In this document: one piece after another, positions 28,138 to 39,199 of the stretch
How positions within the stretch are numbered: position 1 is the first letter of the stretch
How the letters are laid out: each line of letters starts with the position of its first letter
Assembly: GCA_048772705.1 (NCBI GenBank)
Contig: JBLWGC010000159.1
Span: 124,001 to 188,000 of the forward strand
Origin: Leidyana gryllorum EB-2025a
Lineage: Eukaryota > Apicomplexa
Length of the DNA: 64,000 nucleotides
Direction: 5' to 3'
The notes under the pieces: model-generated
What the model saw: only the letters and a program-made list of their open reading frames with translations
Database searches by the model: none
What the model was told of the DNA's origin: nothing
Translations under genes and position numbers: made by a program

Positions 28138-29317
28138 CTACTCATCGTCGTCCCCTGACAGCGACGCCATCTCTTCTTGCGCCTCCTCACCGTCCGTGGA
28201 GCCATCTGCCTCGTCAGCAGCACCTCCCTTGGCTGCCTTCTTGCTGGGGTGGCCGTGCCGAGTGTGCAACCCAACGAAATCCTCCTTGTTGATATAGACC
28301 TTTGCGCGCTTCTCCAACAGGTCATTGGTGGTGACATTCTTGACCTTCTTCAACAACTGCTCAGCCGGTAGGCGGTTGGCGGCTTTGATGGCAGCGCGCT
28401 CGGGGAGTCGCGATCTCGCAAGACGCAGCACCATGGTGGGCCCAATGGGTTCCATGTCGATATCGGGCAACTTGCTGCCATCAGCGGCCTTCTTCAACCG
28501 GAGGCTAAAGTGCTCTATCCGAATTTCACTGAACGTTTTCTGCAGAGGTTCGACGAACTTCTCATACGCGCTGATACAGTAGGCGTGATCGAAACCCTCG
28601 AGCATAACTCGATCGGCTATGATGCCTCCATACAGATCAGCAAAGAAGTTGCGAGCGCCCTCCATTTCATTGGAAACTTCCCACAGGGGTCCCTGGAAGA
28701 CAACGAGCGGTTTCGAACCCATAATGGGCGCGACAACATCTTTCATGGGCTTGAAGGGCTGGTATTCGACCACATCAAACTCGTACAAATCGTAGAGCTT
28801 AAAGTGATATAGCCGGCCTCCAAATAATCTCAAGGGGCGCTTCTTGGTGCTGCTCGCCATCACAAATATGGGCGCGTGATTCTTGGATCCGAGGTACTCA
28901 AAGTCTTCTGGTTTGTCCATCGGCTCCATCAGGCGAGTCTGATTCTGACTCGGCGTGACCACATGCGGTTTCCTCCACATGGCAATATCCCGCAATAGGT
29001 TCAGCGCCTTGGCACTCGTCCGGTGACCTTTCAGCACCATCAGGACCTGAAGCGGGTGGGGGTCGCATGATGAACGATTTGACGGCCTGAATGCCTACCT
29101 TTGTGTCCTCATGGACTTGAGGGCCCAGACTGGCCAAATGTCTCTTTCCACCAGGAGTCTTTGCTGTGCGAGTAACTCTTTCTAGCTGAGCATCGGATAT
29201 AACTGGGCGCAAGTGTTTCACGGCATCATCAGTCGCAGTTGCTCCTTTGGAAGATTTCTTCACCCGCTTTGTGTCCCCGTCTTTCCGTCGTTTCCCCGTC
29301 TGCCCCTTCGCCTTCAT
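28138..29317 (-). CDS. RPF2: Ribosome production factor 2 (Brix domain, 60S assembly)
   Basis: The ATG at 29317 gives MKAKGQTGKRRKDGDTKRVK. Exon 1 ends GPQVHEDTK, and a 52-nt intron leads to VLMVLKGHRTSAKALNLLRD. The protein then follows Rpf2 through its length: IAMWRKPHVVTPSQNQTRLM, HAPIFVMASSTKKRPLRLFG, GRLYHFKLYDLYEF, EPIGPTMVLRLARSRLP, and a Lys/Glu-rich tail. Rpf2 with Rrs1 recruits the 5S RNP (5S rRNA, uL18, uL5) to pre-60S particles in the nucleolus. The start codon is 23 nt downstream of the PRKCSH stop on the same strand, and an AAAAAATTT element lies within that gap. Confidence 0.92.
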
Positions 29318-29325
29318 CCCGTACG

Positions 29326-29334
29326 AAAAAATTT
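29326..29334 (-). promoter_or_regulatory. AAAATTTT-type element upstream of RPF2
   Basis: A/T palindrome-like run (AAATTTTTT on the minus strand) within the 23-nt gap between the PRKCSH stop and the RPF2 ATG, 9-17 nt before the ATG. Similar elements precede VARS, MED31/HIT, neuroguidin and its downstream neighbour. Role as a core promoter or initiator is inferred. Confidence 0.35.
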
Positions 29335-29340
29335 CCCTCC

Positions 29341-31405
29341 TCACAATTCATCGTGCTCGGCATTCGGTGCCTTGGACTGCCCATAAATGTCGAATTTCAC
29401 CCCAACAAAGCTCACCTTTGGCGGTTCGGCGCACACAGCGCTCGTGGCAATCACAGCAGCATATTTGCAGGGCGCAGTCTCCTCGATAGCCAGCAGTTCG
29501 TCTGCTGGAGAGCTCCGGCAGATAAAGAAGACCTGAACATTCAAAGACTAGTCACCAGGTGCTCGGTGTAACTTACGGCAGCCTCTCTGTCAGAGTCGTG
29601 GGGACATTCCCCCGGACGCGCCGAAGCTCTGTGCTGGAACACGAGTGGATAGACGACTGGCCCGTAGAGGCCGGGAGGCCGAATATCGATTTCAGAAATA
29701 TGAACCACTCCAACGAACGAACTGACGGACGCGAGGGCAATTGTTGGTTTCGCTCAGCGGCCACTCACCCCATATTGATCCGCCGTCCTGCCCAGCCTTC
29801 CTGACTCGTAACGTCGCCGAACATTTTCACAACATATCGCAGCCTATTGAGGGTCAAAGACAAAGAGGGAACCGCTCAACTTACTCTCCGATAGTTTTGT
29901 AGAATGTCCGGTCGTGCCACTGCACGAATTCCGGGAATCTCTCTGCAGCAAATAACAGTATAGCGCTAACCGCCGCCCGGCCGCGCTTTCTGACATACCG
30001 AACAGTTCCATTAGGGGCTCAATGTCAGTGATGTCCTTTACACGTCGATTGAAGTCTTGGATCTCCTGTTCCTTCTCCGCAATGGGATCGGGTTCGTAGG
30101 ACGAAGACCGCGAGATATACGGTGGGTCCACTTCTCTGATCCCACGGCCCTCTGGAGCGATCCAACGAGGGTCGTCAGTGGGTTTTGTTGGTTTGAGTAA
30201 CTGATCTGCGAACAAGAAGAGAGAGTGATGACACGAAGGTTCAGATATTCTCTCACTCCACAATCGTTTCACCGGTTCTGCAAGTGGAGTGGCAAGGCGT
30301 CGGATTTTGTCCACAAGACCTCGATTGTCCTCACCACCGTGTGCGTCCTCTTGTTCCTGAAGGGCTTTTCTCTCTTCCTCATCCAAGATGCTGTTGATGT
30401 CAAACTCCTCGTCATCGGTATAGTAAGGGTCCGGTTCTACAGGAGAGTCTCCCTCCTCCTTTAAGTTACTGTCATCCATCCACTTGGCATATTCTGACAG
30501 AGGGCCTTTAACTTTGTCTTTCAATCCCTCTCCCACTCCTTCGCCCACTCCTTCGCCCTCCCCTTTGCCCTGACTCTCTTCAACTTGAGGTGCGCTGCCT
30601 TCGACTTCCGGCTGCTTGACAGCCGGGGCGGCTGGTGCCACCGTGGTGGCGGCCTCTGTGTGTGTGAGTCTCTCAGATCGGTGCCAGTTTCGACCCACCT
30701 TTGGCCTTGCGAAGTGCCTCCAAGTCGGCGTTTAGCTTTGCTATTGTGGATTCACTGCTGGAAATTAGACCTTTCCATTCCTCCAGCTTTGCCTGTCCGG
30801 ACTGCTGCAAGTCTCTGCGATACTCCTGGGCTTTTTGAGCCTCCTTTTCCTTTGCCGCCTGCTGGTGTTTGCGTGTGGCACTTTCCACTTCACAGGTCTG
30901 CGGACAGGCCGAGCTCGGTGTCTCATCTTCGCCATCGCAGCAGTCGCATATATTGTCATTGACTTTCCAACTCGGTATATAACGTGCCTCCTTGGAGCAG
31001 AAGAAGCCGGGATTCGCCATAGCCAGACTCTCTTTGAATTTGTTTGTGGGACGGGGCAGGGTCCCGTCCAACGACATCAACCGCAAGCTATCGCTCTGAT
31101 TGAGCTCCTCGAGGAAGAAATCCTGCTGAGATTGAAGTGCTGAGTGACATTTGATCGAGTCGTGTCTGAAGCTTACATCGAATTCCAGCGCAAGCACTGG
31201 TGCCTGGCTCGTCACTGCCATCGGCGCAATCACAGTAATCGTCGTTCAACCAGCCGGTGGTCCCAGACTCATCGAAACACCGTATGGTACGCTCCGATTC
31301 ATTGATCAAATGCTCCTGGTACAGATGGATACGGTCCGAAGCAATTCCTCTGAACAAATCAAAGCCTGCCACACCGCCCACCAACACCAGCGGACGCACC
31401 CCCAT
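29341..31405 (-). CDS. PRKCSH: Glucosidase II beta subunit (PRKCSH), ER lumen
   Basis: The ATG at 31405 gives a hydrophobic signal sequence (MGVRPLVLVGGVAG). Two LDLa-like GIIB modules follow (NDDYCDCADGSDEPGTSAC; NDNICDCCDGEDE), then a coiled coil (AKLEEWKGLISSSESTIAKL) and an acidic region with EF-hand-like character (DPYYTDDEEFDINSILDEEE). The C-terminal MRH lectin domain has its Cys residues (GECPHDS, VFFICRSS, CKYAAVIA). The protein ends in AEHDEL, an ER-retrieval HDEL. Introns are at 31140-31176, about 30655-30700, 30205-30256 (phase 1) and three more near 29840-29884, 29725-29768 and 29533-29577. This subunit retains glucosidase II in the ER and helps it trim glucose from N-glycans. 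Start codon 17 nt from VARS; stop 23 nt before RPF2. Confidence 0.93.
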
Positions 31406-31408
31406 TGG

Positions 31409-31416
31409 AAAATTTT
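31409..31416. promoter_or_regulatory. AAAATTTT palindrome in the PRKCSH/VARS divergent gap
   Basis: A perfect 8-nt palindrome centred in the 17-nt interval that separates the start codons of PRKCSH (minus) and VARS (plus). As it reads the same on both strands, it could position transcription both ways. Inferred from recurrence at other genes. Confidence 0.4.
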
Positions 31417-31422
31417 GGCGCT

Positions 31423-34400
31423 ATGAGCTCTCCACCGAAGGGTAAGTGGAATTAGACGGTGATAATGAATCGGGATATTGTTATGCAGACTTCTCAAGCC
31501 TCACGATAGAGGGCTCGTATGATCCTCGTACCGTTGAAGAAGGATGGTCGAAGTGGTGGGAAGAGCAAGGCTTTTTCGTGGCTGATGCCGAAAGGGGGTT
31601 GAATGCAGCTGACTCCAAGAAGTTTGTGATGGTTATCCCTCCTCCCAACGTTACTGGGAGTCTCCATCTCGGGCACACAATGATGGCTGCTATCGAAGAT
31701 ACCTTGACTCGTTGGCATAGGATGAGGGGTGACGTCACTCTGTGGCTCCCGGGCACGGATCATGCGGGAATCGCGACTCAATCTGTTGTGGAGCGCGCAT
31801 TGATGAGAGACGAGAAGCTCACACGTCACGACCTCGGCCGGGAGAAGTTTATCGAACGTACAATGAAGTGGAAGGAGGACTACGGTGGACGCATTTTGTA
31901 TCAGCTCCGACGTCTTGGCTGCTCCTGTGACTGGAGTCGTGAGGCCTTCACTATGAGTGACAGCCTCAGCAAGGGCGTGACTGAAGCTTTTGTACGAATG
32001 TACGACAGAGGACTCATCTATCGCGAGAAACGTCTCGTTTCTTGGTCTCCCTTCTTGAGAACAGCTCTCAGTGACATTGAAGTGGACACTGACGAGTTTG
32101 AGAAACCCGATCGGATCCGTGTGCCGGGACTCGAGAAGACTGTGGAGGTGGGCATGTTGTGGCACTTCCGCTACCCCCTCAAGGAGGACCCGTCCAAGTC
32201 GATCGAGGTCGCCACTACTCGTCTGGAAACTATGTTGGGAGATGTTGCAGTGGCTGTCAACCCCAAAGACGAGCGTTATCTCTCTTTCATCGGCAAAGAG
32301 CTCTCTCACCCTTTCATAGCGGACCGCGTTATGACTGTGGTGGCAGACGATCACTGTGATCCCGAATTTGGCACTGGCGCTGTCAAGATTACCCCCGCCC
32401 ACGATAAGAATGATTGGGAGATTGGTGTCAGACACAACCTCCCGGCCATCTCTGTCTTCACTCTGGACGGCCGTATCGCTGAGAATGGAGGTCAGTTCGC
32501 CGGAATGCACAGATTCGAGGCGCGCGTTGCTATCGAAAAGGAGCTCGAGAAGTTGGGATTGATGGGGGAGAAGACTCCCAACCCCAAAAAGATGGCGCTG
32601 CCTCGCTGCTCGCGCTCAGGAGATGTGGTGGAATTCATGCTGCTGCCCCAATGGTGGGTAAAGTGTGACGGTATGGCCAAACGGTCTCTCGATGCTGTTC
32701 GAAACGGAGACCTCGTCCTCTATCCGGAAGGCACCGACAAACAGTGGTACTATTGGATGGAGAACATCCGCGATTGGTGTGTGAGCCGTCAGCTGTGGTG
32801 GGGCCACAGAATTCCCGCTTATTTGGCGATCAACCCGGAAACCGAGGAGGCCCACAAGGACGATAAGGGCGCAGATGTTTGGATCGTTGCGAGAGATCAG
32901 CAGGAAGCTGAGGACAGAGCCAAAGCTATTTTGGGAGACAAAAAATACCGGCTGGAACAGGATCCCGACGTCTTAGACACGTGGTTCAGCAGTGGGCTCT
33001 TCCCTCTGTCCACTCTCGGGTGGCCCAACAAGGAGGCCCTTGACTACAAAGCTTTCTTCCCGACCACTTTGTTGGAGACCGGTGGCGACATTATCTTCTT
33101 CTGGGTCGCCAGAATGGTCATGATGACTCTGGAACTCGAAGATGTTCTCCCGTTCAAACAAGTACTTTTCCACCCCATTGTTAGAGACGCCCATGGAAAG
33201 AAGATGAGCAAATCAGTGGGGAATGTTGTCGACCCAGTGGATGTCATCGAAGGCATCACATTGGAAAAGATGGCTGAGAACATCCAGAAATCCAATCTCA
33301 AAGAGACGGAAGTCAAGAGGGCCCTCGATGCCCAAAAGAAAGATTTCCCTAATGGAATCGAGACTTGTGGTGCCGATGCTCTCCGCTATGGCCTTCTTGC
33401 TTACCTCTCCGGCGGCCGGAGCATCAATCTCGACATTTCCCGCGTTGTCGGCTATCGCCATTTCTGCAACAAACTCTGGAATGCCTCCAAGTTCGCCATG
33501 ACCTTCTTCAAGAGCGCACAACCCAAAGGCTTCGTTCCCGATTGGGCCAATGTGGACCGCTCAGCACTCCACTGGGCCGACAGATGGATCCTTCATCGCT
33601 CCTCCCAGGCTGCTTCCAAAGCCAACGCGGCTCTCGAGACTTACCAATTCGATGATGCTGTCACTGCGACTTACAACTTCTGGTTGTATGAGTTCTGTGA
33701 TATCTACCTCGAACTCGTCAAACCCAGATTGAATAGACTCCATGAAGATGTTCCCAATCTCGAGAAGGATGAGATCAGCGCACTTCAGACAATGTTTGTC
33801 GTCATGGAAAGAGGCTTCCGTCTTCTCCATCCCATGGTGCCGTTCGTCTCTGAAGAACTCTGGCAGCGACTTCTCGCCGTCCCGCAGGCCTGTGGTACCC
33901 GCCACAACTATCCAGTGTCCGCTGCTGTGGCTGATTACCCCACCCCCATCAACGGATGGAACGATCCAGTCATTGACCAGGAGATGGAGTTGATGATGGA
34001 GGTTGTACGCCACTTCCGATCTATGCTTGCTCAATTCGAGGTTCCTCCCAAACACAAGCTCGCAGCATTCGTCAAGACGCGCGAAGACGCTTCAACCGAA
34101 TCTCGATTCATTGCGGAAAGGGCGCGAGACATTGTCACATTGGCCAAATTGGCATCGGTAGGTGCAAAGAAGCTATATTTTATGATCGTGGCGTGTGTTG
34201 GTACCCGTGTGTGCATTGTGTGGCGATCATTTCATCACACCCTTTTTCAGCTGGAGGTGGTCACCGAAGAACAATTGGGGAAACCTGGAATCGTCCAGAA
34301 TGTCATAAACGATAAGCTGAGTTCCGGCTTGGATAGCGCCGGGCTTATTGACTTTGGTAAAGTCAGAGTCAAGTTGCAGAAGAGGCTCGATCTCCTTGAG

Positions 34401-34562
34401 AAGTCATTTATGGGATTGAAGAAGAAGATGGATATGGCCGACTACGAGACGAAAGTGCCCGAGACGGTGAAGGTTGCGAATAGCGAGAAGTTGGTATCGG
34501 TTACCGAAGAGAAGGAGGAAGTAGCAAAGACTCTGACAATGCTTAACACACTTGCTGCCTAA
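31423..34562 (+). CDS. VARS: Valyl-tRNA synthetase
   Basis: Exon 1 is 31423-31441 (MSSPPK), then a 47-nt intron; exon 2 starts at 31489. Class I aminoacyl-tRNA synthetase signatures are present: the HIGH motif as HLGH in NVTGSLHLGHTM; the editing (CP1) domain (TRLETMLGDVAVAVNP, FGTGAVKITPAHDKNDWEIG); QLWWGHRIPAY; WFSSGLFPLSTLGWP; the KMSKS motif in GKKMSKSVGNVVDP; and an anticodon-binding domain with a C-terminal coiled coil (LQKRLDLLEKSFMGLKKKMD). A 93-nt intron (34158-34250) is a multiple of three and has no in-frame stop. About 1000 aa after splicing. No mitochondrial targeting peptide is obvious at this start. It charges tRNA-Val. Confidence 0.95.
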
Positions 34563-34648
34563 AACGTTATGTGGTAACCGATTTTAGCAATGAACTTCTG
34601 GTGCCCCAGTGTTGTATTTGGGGTGAGGGGATTGGATTATATTGTTAG

Positions 34649-36570
34649 ATGCCCGAAGACGCCTCCACACTGAGTAGCTTTATAACATACAGAGATGAGT
34701 CTCCTAAACCGATAAAGAAGCCTAGACGTCGCTACACAATAGCGGGCGGTGCACATTTGCGGTCAGCTCCTCATTATCAGAGCTCGGATTCGTCCTCTCG
34801 GCAAGACGAGACATCAGAGCCAAATCATTGGGGCAGTCCGATCCGACCATCTATTCCAACACCTCATACCATCTCTTTGAATCTCCAACGCATCCTGAGT
34901 GGTCCTGTGAATCATTCTGGGGAGGTGGGTCGAAGCGAAAGCCATTTTGTGATTTACATGCAGCAGGTCTTACTGAACTCGGCTAGGCCACCGAATGATC
35001 GAAAGCTGAGCTTTAGTTCGCGTGCTCAGATCCTCCCCACACAAAGGTCATCGTCTTTCCGTGGCTTGCAGGCGCGGAGCCCCAACGGAGCGCAGAGCGC
35101 CCGTTTCCTGGGCAGCACCCCACCTTTGGCTTCCACGACGAATTTGCGGCGCACAAGTTTGCTCACGCGCTGCGCAGCGCCGTCGAATCGGAGTGCAGTG
35201 CCTGTGAGCGAGGCCAATGACACGAGTAAACGGCTGCAGCTGACGGATTCGGATCGGGAAGCGCCCCAATTAGTCGATACAGAGGTCGATTCACAGACAT
35301 TTGGTCGTTCTGGAGCTACTGATGCGTCGGGGGACACAGATGGTATAGGTCGACAAGTTCCCCATTCTTTATATAACTGCAATGTGTTGGACGCCTACAC
35401 CCAAACTAACGAGAACGAGTGGGCCCGTCCGGCCAGGTGGAAACAGCACTCGGGTCGCGAGTGGGTCGACCTCCGAGATGGCGAAATTTCATACACTGAA
35501 GAGAACTCTGAGTATCACGACGAAGGGAACACTACTGCAACTGAGGATAATGAGCGTTTAACTGATCTCAGTTGCGACTGCCAAACAGCCAAGAAGCCTC
35601 GTACACGGCGACACTTCACACACCATATTGCCAACCACATTGAATCCATCTTGTTGGTGAGCAGTCTCCCCCGACACCACTCCCACTCCCACACACACGC
35701 ACACACACAAATGTGTGTCTCCCGATCACTTTTTGATAACACGTCTGTTTCCGATCAGTTATGTGGCGCGGATGAAGGTACTGACTTGAATGTGATTGGC
35801 ACCCACGCTGCCCGTTCGTTGTGGGCGGCCACTCAGGGGCATAGGACTGATTTTTTCTCCGAGCGGCTCATTCCACCTGGGAAGGGGGCTACACTGCCTC
35901 GAGGAATTTACAACAATGCGTTTGGGCCACCCCCACACGATCCTACCGACAATAGTGAGGGAGATCAACGATGTAACTGGTATTGGACGAGTAGTTCTTG
36001 CAGTTGATACTGACTCTGTACCCTCTGTATCCCGAATCGCTCATGGGATGACTACTGTTCGCTCTATTCGCTATACGTCGACATGCGATCGACATTTGAT
36101 GCCTTTCTTTGGTTGCATTGGAGTTTGGTGAGTGATCTTTGTGATTAGTGTTGGTCACAAGTGGTTATCTGTGCAGTTGTGTGCCTGACGAGTACAGTTT
36201 GACTCAAAGCAAACTGGTCCGTCTCGTTCGGGGGCTCTCCAAGATGTTACATAATCACGAAGGATTGGCGGCCGATATTGCCGAAACGATCAATACATTG
36301 ATACAGCCCATTGGTGTGATGGTTGCGGTCGACGCCAAGTGAGCTTGAGGTCACATGTTACGGATGACAAGGTTGAACCGCAGGTATACCTGCCAAATGG
36401 CACAAGGGGGTGACGAGAGCTTGGAGAGCCGAGCGATCTGTGCACGAGGGGTGTTCGAGTAAGTGAGGTGGTGCAATGTTGATACGTTCTCAGAACTAAT
36501 TGGCATGCGTATCAGTTGGGGCGTGAAGAGTTGCGAAGTCACTGACCCTTTAGTACATGCATGCAACTGA
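34649..36570 (+). CDS. GTP cyclohydrolase I homologue with long N-terminal extension and altered active site
   Basis: The ATG at 34649 starts about 330 residues of Ser/Thr/Arg-rich, probably disordered sequence. A GTP cyclohydrolase I domain follows, spread over exons: HHIANHIESILL, then GTHAARSLWAATQG after an intron near 35656-35758. A 31-nt intron (35972-36002) leads to VRSIRYTSTCDRHLMPFFG. After further introns come SKLVRLVRGLSKML, TLIQPIGVMVAVDAK, and YTCQMAQGG to the end GVFDWGVKSCEV. The zinc ligands are kept: Cys and His in TCDRH, and Cys in YTCQ. The two catalytic histidines of the family are not: CEHH is CDRH, and the His two residues before the second Cys is Tyr. The normal reaction is GTP to dihydroneopterin triphosphate (folate/biopterin). 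Activity is doubtful. Confidence 0.75.
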
Positions 36571-36595
36571 GGGGCTTATTCCATCAGTCGTGAAC

Positions 36596-38634
36596 ATGCT
36601 CAAACCAGGACAAAAGGATAGCCCTATTGGCGCTTTGGGCCAGCCAGAACAGGTGACGGTCAACATGGATAATACTTTTACGTCTCGGCCCCCGCAACTC
36701 GGAATCGAAACCTTCGCCGGTTCCGGGCAACCGCCTTACTCGGTGGGTACCACGATGGCCCCCCGTGTGGTGGCGCCTGTCCCGGCCATACATTCCGGAC
36801 CTCAACCAACTTACCATGTCCGTGCCACTATTACTCCGGTCCACCGTCTGGATCCGTCTCAGCCCCTCAAATACGAAGTCACCTCTGGTCCCAACGAGCG
36901 TGGAGAGATGACGGGCATCGACACCGCACCCAACCAAAGCATTATGGCCCATCTCCGACCTGAGCTCGGCCACGGACATCATCTCACTCTCCGCCCTTCT
37001 AATACTGACATCCTCGCCGACGGACTGGTCGACGAGACCGGCAGAACCAACCGCGTTGGTGCCCAAGTCCATGTCTACAGTGGAACTGAAGGTCTTGGAA
37101 CCAGTGAGTGAACCATTTGCCGCCCTCCTCTCAAAGTGTGTGTGTGTGTGTCTACAGAGAATATCATCAACCGTATGATATTGCCTTCTGACAACGCTAA
37201 AGACCCTCGCCGTCCTCTCAGCGACCAACAGGTAATGTGTTTGAGTAGTCGCTCTCGGGCTGAGTGTCAATCCCACTTTCTGTTGTGCAGCTCGTCAATC
37301 TCAGTCATTCCCACGGTTCGCGATCTATTCCCCGTCGCCGTGTGAGTGAGGGTGAAGCCCTCAAGGACGAGACCGGCGCTGAGGTGTCCAGGTCGCGCAA
37401 GTGGTGGCAACGAGGCTTGGAGAAGGTTCGACGTATGGCTTCTAAGGCCGAAGACGAGACCGAAAAGATTCTCGAGCGCGAGCTTAGCTTTGGCATAGAC
37501 AAAAACAGTCACGAAGATCTCCCGCCTGAGGCTGTGCCCCTGGATCGCGGTTATAGTCGTCTCATTCCAACACTAGTCAGCCCGAACGATGATGAACAGC
37601 CTCGCACTTTCAACTGGATTATTGGCACCGGAGAGGTCAAAGACGACGAAATTCGAGCTGCCATAGAGCGTGGGGAGTTGGGCAAGGAAGGTGGATTCTT
37701 CGATCGCCTCATGGGCCGTGTCCAGAACAAAGAAGCAGAAGACAAGTTTGTCCCTCTCTATTTCCAGGGCAGTGAACAACTTGCCGCTTTCCTGGATGAG
37801 CCCTGCAAGGGAATGCACTGGGAAGACAACCGCCTCGTCCCTGACGACGAGAACATGTCCATGGACGACGAAGACGGCCAGAATATGGTACTTCGTCCCT
37901 CCGTCGTCTATGGTGGTGTCGTCCACGGCGCACCCGAGTACGCTGGACGTCTGCCTCCGCTCACTTATCTCGTCTCTGTCATCGAGTTGCATCAATACTT
38001 GAAGATGAGTGGGTCCAAGCACCCCTGGTTCTTGGAGCAAAGACTCGATCCCCACCAGCACGCGCTCTTCGGCCCTGTCGCTTTGCCGTTCGATCCTCGC
38101 CACACCGGTATGCCCGCTCCCACTTTCCACAGCACTCTTATCCACGGCGAGGCCACACCCATCTTGCCCCCGCAAATGCTCACTTTCTTCAACTACGAGT
38201 TGCCTTGCGACTATGACGCTCGCGCCACTCTTCTGGACAAACCCATCAACCAACTCGAGGCCAACGAGGAACAGCTCGCCAGCAGCTCGGGTTCCAGTGC
38301 CGAGGAAGACAGCAGCATAGTGTCCAAGAACCAGTCCGAGACTTCGAGCTCCAGCTCGGAAGAGCCAGAACTGGCCAAGGTCCCCAAGGAAGACGACCAG
38401 GAGATACCCATCAGCCCGCAACGGTCAGGCTCCTTGCGCAAAGCCGCCGTTAGTCCTCCCGCTGGCAGTCCGGGATCCAACAACGTCAGCCCCTCCGGCC
38501 TCAGCAAAGCAGCTGCCGGTGTAGACAGTGGGAAATCTTCTCCCAGCAGACCGTCAGCATCAGCCCTCGGTACCAAAAAGTCTCTGAGCTTCAAGAGCGG
38601 AGGTGACAAGTCTCCGGATAACGTTGCCGAGTGA
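36596..38634 (+). CDS. Unknown protein, about 640 aa
   Basis: Start at the ATG at 36596 (MLKPGQKDSPIGALGQPEQV), 25 nt after the preceding stop; an in-frame ATG at 36557 would overlap that gene. Three exons are joined by introns near 37105-37157 (GT-repeat-containing) and 37232-37290. The N-terminal 170 aa are Pro/Thr/His-rich. The centre is basic helical (SRKWWQRGLEKVRRMASKAE). A folded-looking part follows (FNWIIGTGEVKDDEIRAAIE; FVPLYFQGSEQLAAFLDEPC; YLVSVIELHQYLKMSGSKHP). The C-terminal 150 residues are Ser-rich and disordered. I do not recognise a family. It is highly expressed-looking, with C-ending codon preference in the folded part. Confidence 0.65.
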
Positions 38635-38704
38635 AAATGAGTCCTGTTTCATATATATATCGCTTCTTAACTCGTGTTTGCAAACACTTGCTTGATATTG
38701 TGTA

Positions 38705-39181
38705 TTACATTAACATATCGACAAATTGTGCGAAATCTTGTGGGGTTCGATCAGTGTAAATCTGAGCAGCGAAGAGATAGTGAGTCATTCAACGTGAAAC
38801 AGAGAGGGACCAAAAATCATACTTACCCACGCAACCGCTTGCTGTCGCTTGAGTTGTTCGATAGCAACAGGATCTTTGAGCTTCTCGCGGAATGCTTGGC
38901 TATTGATCAACGCATCCAAGATGTTCAAACACTGTGGGAACTGTATGTAGAGGAGATACTCCGGCTGCTTCCAATACTGTAAATACAGTAAGAACACTCG
39001 GAACGGAGGTTGCTCAAGCCATCGTTCTTTGGCCAACCCTAATTAATGAGAGCGAAGATGACCCAATGTCGGCTGCTGGCAGCCTCAACTCACAGTGTAG
39101 ATAGTCGGGATTGGCCAGACATTGGAGAAACTCCAGCTCGCAAATGAAGCGGTGACGAGCCTGGCTGGGGTCAATAGTCAT
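38705..39181 (-). CDS. MED31: Mediator complex subunit 31
   Basis: Three short exons. Exon 1 starts at 39181 (MTIDPSQARHRFICELEFLQ, then CLANPDYLH). A 55-nt intron leads to WLAKERWLEQPPFRVFLLYL, QYWKQPEYLLYIQFPQCLNI and LDALINSQAFREKL. A second intron of about 65 nt leads to the short last exon (IYTDRTPQDFAQFVDMLM). The ELEFVQCLANPxYL and YWKxPEYxxxIxFPQCL patterns are diagnostic of MED31/Soh1, a small conserved subunit of the Mediator middle module that links activators to RNA polymerase II. The start codon is 18 nt from that of the divergent HIT gene. Confidence 0.95.
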
Positions 39182-39185
39182 AATC

Positions 39186-39192
39186 AAATTTT
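39186..39192. promoter_or_regulatory. AAATTTT element in the MED31/HIT divergent gap
   Basis: Located in the 18-nt interval between the two start codons. It is nearly palindromic and matches the element in the PRKCSH/VARS gap. A role in bidirectional initiation is inferred. Confidence 0.4.
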
Positions 39193-39199
39193 ATAGTCA

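Noticed and set aside
28705-28725. GGTTTCGAACCC, tRNA T-loop-like sequence
   Set aside because: It lies in RPF2 coding sequence and no acceptor or anticodon arms can be formed around it.
34158-34250. Extra 31-residue insertion in ValRS as coding sequence
   Set aside because: It begins GTAGGT, ends with a pyrimidine tract and CAG, and has no counterpart in the family; treated as an intron.
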